Shown in pieces: positions 60,056-64,000 of a DNA stretch of 64,000 nt. How positions within the stretch are numbered: the stretch's first letter is position 1; every line of letters starts with the position of its first letter. Source of the stretch: Marinobacter salinus (lineage in GTDB: Bacteria > Pseudomonadota > Gammaproteobacteria > Pseudomonadales > Oleiphilaceae); NCBI RefSeq assembly GCF_001854125.1, contig NZ_CP017715.1:2294001-2358000 (forward strand), read 5' to 3'. Position numbers and translations under genes: made by a program. Below the pieces are notes generated by a model that did not search any database, was not told the origin of the DNA, and saw nothing but the letters and a program-made list of their open reading frames with translations.

Positions 60056-60364
60056 ATGCTCAAACTCAAGGCCGGTGTCGTCGCTCAAGGCCTGAGCACG
60101 GAAATCATGCTGGCGGTCTGCGTTGCCCAGTCCGTATACGCAAGCTATGGCCATGATTGCGTGATCACCTCTCTACTGGACGGAACCCACAGCTCAACAA
60201 GTCTTCACTACAGCGGGAATGCCGTCGACCTTAGAACGAGAATTTTCGAAAGCACCTCTGTTGCTGAGTCTGTTGCCCGGGATCTCGGTGACTGCCTTGG
60301 TGCTGACTATGACGTAGTACTCGAGTCCGACCACATCCACGTTGAGTATCAGCCAAAGCGATGA
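60056..60364 (+). CDS. Minimal M15-type peptidase domain protein (possible endolysin)
   Basis: A 102-residue protein. SLHYSGNAVD (residues 49 to 58) matches the SxHxxGxAxD zinc motif of M15 (VanY/VanX-like) peptidases exactly. LESDHIHVEY supplies the second His ligand (His93 or His95) and a nearby acidic residue (Glu90). No signal sequence or wall-binding domain is present. It stands first in a lysis-like cassette before two membrane proteins and the spanins. Cleavage of peptidoglycan peptides is the family role; whether this short form is the endolysin is inferred. Confidence 0.75.
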   Translation: MLKLKAGVVAQGLSTEIMLAVCVAQSVYASYGHDCVITSLLDGTHSSTSLHYSGNAVDLRTRIFESTSVAESVARDLGDCLGADYDVVLESDHIHVEYQPKR

Positions 60365-60642
60365 GTGAGATGGATCGGGATCGGAGAGGCTGGCACATCG
60401 ACAAGGGCATCCCCATTGCCGTCTTGGTCACAGTGGTACTGCTGGCGGTTTCTATTGCCAGGGATCAGTCCAAGCAGGATGAACGGATCTCATTAGTTGA
60501 GAGCTCCGTGCAGACACTGCAGCAAGCCAGAATCAATGACCAGGAGCGCACTCAGAAGACTTATGACGAGCTCAAGGTCGACATTCGCCGGATGAACGAA
60601 AAGCTCGACCGCCTGCTTGAAAGCCAATATGGACGCAACTGA
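60361..60642 (+). CDS. Lysis-cassette membrane protein with coiled coil
   Basis: A 93-residue protein: charged N-terminus, one membrane helix (residues 18 to 33, IPIAVLVTVVLLAVSI), then a long coiled coil (DERISLVESSVQTLQQARIN to KLDRLLESQY). It overlaps the M15 gene by 4 bp. Pinholin, antiholin and structural roles are all possible. Confidence 0.62.
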   Translation: MSEMDRDRRGWHIDKGIPIAVLVTVVLLAVSIARDQSKQDERISLVESSVQTLQQARINDQERTQKTYDELKVDIRRMNEKLDRLLESQYGRN

Positions 60643-60877
60643 AAGCCACCCGGATCCAAATCGCTGGTGGAAGCATCGCCGGCGCGGGTACTACACCGGG
60701 AAGTGGTGGGCAATCTTGCAGACGCCTGGCTGGGTTGCTCTGGAGCTACATAGACCGGGCTCAGTTGCTGCTCTGGCGGTCGTTGTCGGCTGGTCATACG
60801 GAATCAGCGCCACTCTGATCTTGAGCTACTTTGGCAACAACATCGCTGAGGCCTGGGCAGGCAAGGTGAAGAAATGA
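60629..60877 (+). CDS. Small membrane protein, possible holin
   Basis: An 82-residue protein with a basic, Trp-rich N-terminal half and hydrophobic stretches at about residues 34 to 65 (WVALELHRPGSVAALAVVVG, then WSYGISATLILSYFG). It overlaps the preceding gene by 14 bp and the Rz gene by 4 bp. Position between the peptidase and the spanins suggests a holin, but the hydrophobic part is short. Confidence 0.58.
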   Translation: MDATESHPDPNRWWKHRRRGYYTGKWWAILQTPGWVALELHRPGSVAALAVVVGWSYGISATLILSYFGNNIAEAWAGKVKK

Positions 60878-61239
60878 TTCCATTCGGACCCAAAGCAAAG
60901 CTGGCAGGCCTGGCAGCGACTGTCGTGGCGATCGGATATGCGGGATGGATGGCCCGGGGTTGGTTTGAAGACAGCAAAGACCTTGCAGCCATGGAGGCCC
61001 AGCAGGCGCTGGCTGAGGAAATCCGCAAGGACATTGGCGGGATATCCACGCAAGTGGAAGATCGACTTGGTGAGCTGAGAGCCAACGAGCGCATCATTGA
61101 CCGTGGAGTTATCCGTGAGATTCAGAAGCCGATTTATAAGCGCGTGTGCTTTGAGCCTGAACTTGTCCGGCTGCTTAACGATGCCCAGCGTGGAGATACC
61201 AGCAAACCTGATGGTGAAGTGTCCAGAGACACTCCCTGA
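60874..61239 (+). CDS. Rz-like inner-membrane spanin
   Basis: A 121-residue protein with one N-terminal membrane helix (AKLAGLAATVVAIGYAGWMA) and a periplasmic coiled coil (AAMEAQQALAEEIRKDIGGI onward). A second gene with a lipobox is nested in its 3' half in another frame. This is the classic Rz/Rz1 layout for outer-membrane disruption in the last step of lysis. Confidence 0.82.
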   Translation: MIPFGPKAKLAGLAATVVAIGYAGWMARGWFEDSKDLAAMEAQQALAEEIRKDIGGISTQVEDRLGELRANERIIDRGVIREIQKPIYKRVCFEPELVRLLNDAQRGDTSKPDGEVSRDTP

Positions 61240-61360
61240 GTTCCGTGATGGGAACGCAGACACCGCGGCTTCAGTGACCACTCAAACCGCCAGCATCTAC
61301 CACGATTGCAAAACCCGGCATAACGGCTTGGTTGATGCGGTCAACGAGGTATTCCAGTGA
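61115..61360 (+). CDS. Rz1-like outer-membrane spanin lipoprotein, nested in Rz
   Basis: An 81-residue lipoprotein in the +1 frame relative to Rz. The signal ends in LNLSGC (lipid-bearing Cys20 from the GTG at 61115, which has GGAG seven bases upstream; a TTG at 61097 is possible). EIPANLMVKCPETLPEFRDG is the usual Rz1 continuation. It pairs with Rz across the periplasm. Confidence 0.8.
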   Translation: MRFRSRFISACALSLNLSGCLTMPSVEIPANLMVKCPETLPEFRDGNADTAASVTTQTASIYHDCKTRHNGLVDAVNEVFQ

Positions 61361-61527
61361 ACGAAAAGCAAACTGCTGAGCTCATTGAGGCCATCCGCCA
61401 GCAGACGGAAGCCATCAATCGATTGGCAAGCAGCAATGCCGCGCTGGTTCAGGCAATGGCAGAGGCTGAAGGGCTGGATGAGGACGACCGGGATCCTGAG
61501 ACCTATCTGGATGGCACCAGAGCCTGA
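61357..61527 (+). CDS. Very small conserved phage protein
   Basis: A 56-residue product starting at GTG in a GTGA overlap with Rz1 and ending in a TGATG overlap with the HNH gene. The helix ELIEAIRQQTEAINRLASSN followed by ALVQAMAEAEG and a tail DPETYLDGT is a pattern I have seen in other siphophages next to packaging genes. Function unknown. Confidence 0.65.
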   Translation: MNEKQTAELIEAIRQQTEAINRLASSNAALVQAMAEAEGLDEDDRDPETYLDGTRA

Positions 61528-61934
61528 TGCCTCAACGACCATCGAAACCCTGTTCTGCACCTGGTTGCCATGCTCTGGTAAGAGGCCAGCGCTACTGTGA
61601 AAAGCATGTTGGCATGGCAGATCAGCATAAGCGCCAGCATGATCGCCGACGCGACAGCAGTGCAAAGCGCGGCTACGGCTATAAGTGGCAGAAAGCCCGT
61701 GAAAGATTCCTCCAATCGCATCCGTTGTGCGTGAAATGTCATGCAAAAGGTGTCGTAAAAGCGGCCACAGATGTCGATCACATCGTGCCCCACAGAGGCG
61801 ACAGGAAGCTGTTCTGGGATGAGTCGAACTGGCAGGCGCTGTGCCACAGCCATCACTCGGAAAAGACCGCCAGCGAGGACTCAGGCTTCGGAAACGGCAC
61901 GCGCGCATACCGGGGGGCGGGTCAAAGTTTCTGA
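61527..61934 (+). CDS. HNH endonuclease next to terminase
   Basis: A 135-residue HNH nuclease. The zinc site uses CSAPGCHALVRGQRYCEKH and PLCVKCHAKG. The catalytic motif is TDVDHIVPHRGDRKLFWDES followed by NWQALCHSHHSEKT (H-N-H residues). In HK97-like phages an HNH protein beside terS is needed for cos cleavage by the terminase. The start overlaps the preceding stop. Confidence 0.9.
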   Translation: MPQRPSKPCSAPGCHALVRGQRYCEKHVGMADQHKRQHDRRRDSSAKRGYGYKWQKARERFLQSHPLCVKCHAKGVVKAATDVDHIVPHRGDRKLFWDESNWQALCHSHHSEKTASEDSGFGNGTRAYRGAGQSF

Positions 61935-62010
61935 CCCTTCGCGCTCTAGACCGCGCCCTCAGTCACTTTTTTACGCGTGAGAAATAACGAACTTTTTCCA
62001 GAGAGGCCCG
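61919..62010 (+). other. Candidate cos/packaging-signal region
   Basis: Between the HNH stop and terS. It contains a small dyad GGGTCA-N7-TGACCC (61919 to 61937), the GC-rich run CTCTAGACCGCGCCCTCAG and a T-tract followed by ACGCG. In HK97-type phages with HNH-terS-terL, the cos site lies about here. The exact nick positions cannot be read from sequence alone. Confidence 0.45.
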
Positions 62011-62475
62011 ATGACCAACGCAGCACCGGTTCGAGCCTCTGGCGGAGGCCGCAAACAGAAGACACAGAATCAGCACAAGAGCTCGCTGACTCGCATTGCA
62101 CCCCCGCCCGAGTTGGTCGATGAGATGGCCATAAAGATCTGGAAAACCCAATCCAAGATTCTGATCGAGCGCGGGACGTTTGAGATCGAGGACGCGCCTC
62201 TCCTGGTTGCCTATTGCAACTCGTTCGCACTGATGCTCAAGGCTGAGATCAAAATTACCGACTGGGCTGCAAAGGACGGCGGCATGGTGGTTCCGACTTC
62301 GGACGGCAGCATAAAGAAATCACCCTACGTCAATGTGAGAAACGATTGCATTGCGCAGCTGACCCGCACCGGCTCTCTGCTGGGACTGGATCCGCTTACC
62401 CGCTTGAGGATGCTGGGAGCCGGCGGGGGCAATGACAACGGCAATAGCGAGGGCAACGAATTCGACGAGTTCTGA
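62011..62475 (+). CDS. Terminase small subunit, P27 family
   Basis: A 154-residue DNA-recognition subunit of the packaging motor. The P27-type text is LTRIAPPPELVDEMAIKIWK, FEIEDAPLLVAYCNSFALML and the C-terminal LLGLDPLTRLRMLGAGGG. It binds the cos region and loads the large subunit encoded 3 bp downstream. Confidence 0.9.
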   Translation: MTNAAPVRASGGGRKQKTQNQHKSSLTRIAPPPELVDEMAIKIWKTQSKILIERGTFEIEDAPLLVAYCNSFALMLKAEIKITDWAAKDGGMVVPTSDGSIKKSPYVNVRNDCIAQLTRTGSLLGLDPLTRLRMLGAGGGNDNGNSEGNEFDEF

Positions 62476-62478
62476 TCT

Positions 62479-64000
62479 ATGGCCGCCTACCCGAATGTGA
62501 ACGCGGCGCAGAAGTACGCCCGCGACGTGGTAGGTGGCCGGATCGTGGCCTGCAGCTACGTGAAGGCGGCTTGTGCCCGCCACCTCGACAACCTGAAATC
62601 CGCCAAGGCCAAAAGCTACCCTTACCGGTTCGACCGCGACAAGGCAGAGCGGGCCTGCAAGTTCGTCCAGCTACTGCCACACACCAAGGGCGAGTGGGCC
62701 CGGGGCAACCAGAGAATAAAGCTGGAGCCCTGGCAGCTGTTCAGCTTCGCCATGGTGTTTGGCTGGGTCCGGAAGAAAGACGGCTTCCGCCGCTTCCGAG
62801 AGGTGTACGAAGAGGTCCCAAGAAAGAATGGGAAGTCCATCAAGGTGGCCGGCGCCGGCCTATATTCGTTCTGCGCTGATAACGAATACGGCGCCGAAGT
62901 GTTCTGCGGCGCTACCAGCGAGAAGCAGGCTTGGGAGGTGTTCCGCCCTGCCCTGAAGATGGCCCGCCGATTGCCCAGCCTGCGCAAGCGTTTCGGCATT
63001 GTGCCCTGGGCCAAGAAGCTTGAGCGCACCGATGGCAGCGTGTTCGAGCCAGTGATCGGTGACCCGGGTGATGGTTCTAGCCCCTCGATGTCCATCGTTG
63101 ACGAGTACCACGAGCACCCGGACTCACGGCTCTACGACACCATGATCACCGGCATGGGCGCCCGATCCCAGCCGCTGATGTGGGTTATTACCACTGCGGG
63201 GTTCGATATAGCCGGGCCCTGCTACGAGATGCGCGAACGTGCCATCGAGATGCTGGAAGGAACCAGCCAGGACGACGAGCTATTTGCCATCATCTACACC
63301 ATCGATGTAGGTGATGACTGGACAACTGATGACGCCATTCTCAAAGCCAACCCCAACGCCGGCGTATCGGTAAAGCTCGACTATCTGAAAAGCCAGCGCG
63401 ATAAGGCGGTCGCTCGGGCCAGGCTGGCGAACAAGTACAAGACCAAGCACCTCAATGTGTGGGTTTCCTCGAAAGAGGGATTCTTCAACATGGAGGACTG
63501 GAAGAAATGCGAAGACCGGTCTTTGACCGTCGACCAGTTCCGTGGCGAAGACTGCATCCTTTCCTTCGACCTGGCGCGCAAGCTGGACATGAACAGCATG
63601 GCCCGATTATTCAAGCGGGTCATTGATGACAAGACACACTACTACTGTGTTAGCCCCAGATTCTGGGTACCGGAAGACACCGCCTTTGACGGTGAGGATC
63701 GGAGACTCAGCGAGCGCTACCAGGGCTGGATTGCCTCAAAGCACCTGGACGCGACCGATGGCAGCGAGGTGGATTACCGGGAGATCCTGGAATGCGCCAA
63801 GGAAGCCAACCTGGAAACGCCGGCGCAGGAATCACCGATTGACCCACACGGTGCTACTAACCTTTCGCACCAGCTAGACGACGAAGGCCTCACTCCGATC
63901 ACGATCGTCCAGAACTACACGAACATGTCGGATCCCATGAAGGAACTTGAGGCGGCGATCGTGTCTGGTCGTTTTCACCATGACGGCAATCCGATCATGA
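62479..64000 (+). CDS. Terminase large subunit, HK97-like, partial (runs off right edge)
   Basis: The first 507 codons of the packaging ATPase-nuclease. Start ATG 3 bp after terS. The Walker A variant VPRKNGKS lies at residues 113 to 120, Walker [11 protein letters not shown] at about 204 to 213, and the coupling motif TTAGFDIAG near 235. The nuclease domain begins around residue 365 with [13 protein letters not shown] carrying the first metal Asp. About 50 to 80 residues should be missing. It translocates DNA into the prohead and cuts at cos. Confidence 0.94.
   Translation, partial: MAAYPNVNAAQKYARDVVGGRIVACSYVKAACARHLDNLKSAKAKSYPYRFDRDKAERACKFVQLLPHTKGEWARGNQRIKLEPWQLFSFAMVFGWVRKKDGFRRFREVYEEVPRKNGKSIKVAGAGLYSFCADNEYGAEVFCGATSEKQAWEVFRPALKMARRLPSLRKRFGIVPWAKKLERTDGSVFEPVIGDPGDGSSPSMSIVDEYHEHPDSRLYDTMITGMGARSQPLMWVITTAGFDIAGPCYEMRERAIEMLEGTSQDDELFAIIYTIDVGDDWTTDDAILKANPNAGVSVKLDYLKSQRDKAVARARLANKYKTKHLNVWVSSKEGFFNMEDWKKCEDRSLTVDQFRGEDCILSFDLARKLDMNSMARLFKRVIDDKTHYYCVSPRFWVPEDTAFDGEDRRLSERYQGWIASKHLDATDGSEVDYREILECAKEANLETPAQESPIDPHGATNLSHQLDDEGLTPITIVQNYTNMSDPMKELEAAIVSGRFHHDGNPIM

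Larger units (their letters stand above)
40993..64000. mobile_element. Lambdoid siphovirus-type prophage, left part
   Basis: A tRNA-borne integrase, leftward small-gene arm, CI/Cro switch, O/P-type replication genes, Q-like antiterminator, lysis cassette and HNH-terS-terL packaging genes appear in the lambdoid order. The terminase type (P27 small subunit, HK97-like large subunit) points to a tailed phage with HK97-type capsid. Head, tail and attR lie outside the window. All recognisable genes are intact except one small gene with a poly-C frameshift, so it may be inducible. Confidence 0.95.

Overview
The window reads as a marine, moderately GC-rich gammaproteobacterium, most like Marinobacter or a close relative. 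This rests on gene content and order (hemA-prfA-prmC, lolB-ispE-tRNA-Gln-prs-rplY-pth-ychF, minCDE, a TAXI-type TRAP transporter with a DctBD-type regulator) and on protein style, not on a database search. About 41 kb of ordinary chromosome (1 to 40992) is followed by the left part of a lambdoid, HK97-packaging-type prophage (40993 to past 64000). The prophage sits at the 3' end of an elongator tRNA-Met gene.

Chromosomal part. A truncated acetyl-CoA hydrolase/transferase gene opens the window. It is followed by an aldo/keto reductase, a GT4 glycosyltransferase overlapping a PAP2 phosphatase, and dinB with a perfect LexA box. Then come a tightly coupled DUF1244-hopJ-minC-minD-minE cluster, a DUF2804 gene, START-domain, CBS-pair and PhoH/PIN proteins, and a Cache-domain chemoreceptor. 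An OmpR-type two-component system is divergent from a PepSY/cytochrome b561 pair, with an array of GCGACAA half-sites between them. Next, a DctD/DctB-like sigma54 system lies downstream of a TRAP permease and TAXI binding protein; a sigma54 promoter and a three-half-site upstream array precede the TAXI gene. A leftward cluster then holds a DUF432-like protein, an MscS channel, RimB-like protease, RimK, an aspartoacylase-family hydrolase and YjbQ. Photolyase, MoeB, prmC-prfA-hemA and the lolB-to-ychF block complete this part.

Prophage part. The left arm (41014 to 50566) is one leftward array of about 20 small, translationally coupled genes. They run from a LuxR-type HTH gene with a membrane helix down to an excisionase-like gene and the integrase. 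The array includes a CsrA homologue, an HNH nuclease, an ASCH protein, a UVR-motif protein and a MazG-like protein; a SOS-associated peptidase (SRAP) gene lies opposite to it. One small gene in this array is frameshifted by a run of ten C. The immunity region follows: a secreted HNH nuclease gene, two leftward membrane-protein genes directly downstream of the CI repressor (the position of rexAB in lambda), dyad operators, and a Cro/YdaS-like gene with a pentapeptide-repeat tail.

The rightward early region carries RusA, a Rha/KilAC protein, an O-like replication protein whose gene contains four dyad iterons (a probable lambda-type origin), a P-like protein, a Ref-like nuclease and a Q-like antiterminator. 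It ends in a late promoter followed by a terminator. The late region starts with a minimal M15 peptidase, two membrane proteins and nested Rz/Rz1 spanins, then HNH, terS and terL, which runs off the right edge. The right attachment site is outside the window.

The best candidates for something not yet described are the two-gene membrane operon next to cI, the repeat-tailed Cro protein, and the 18-bp inverted repeat region between cro and the replication genes.
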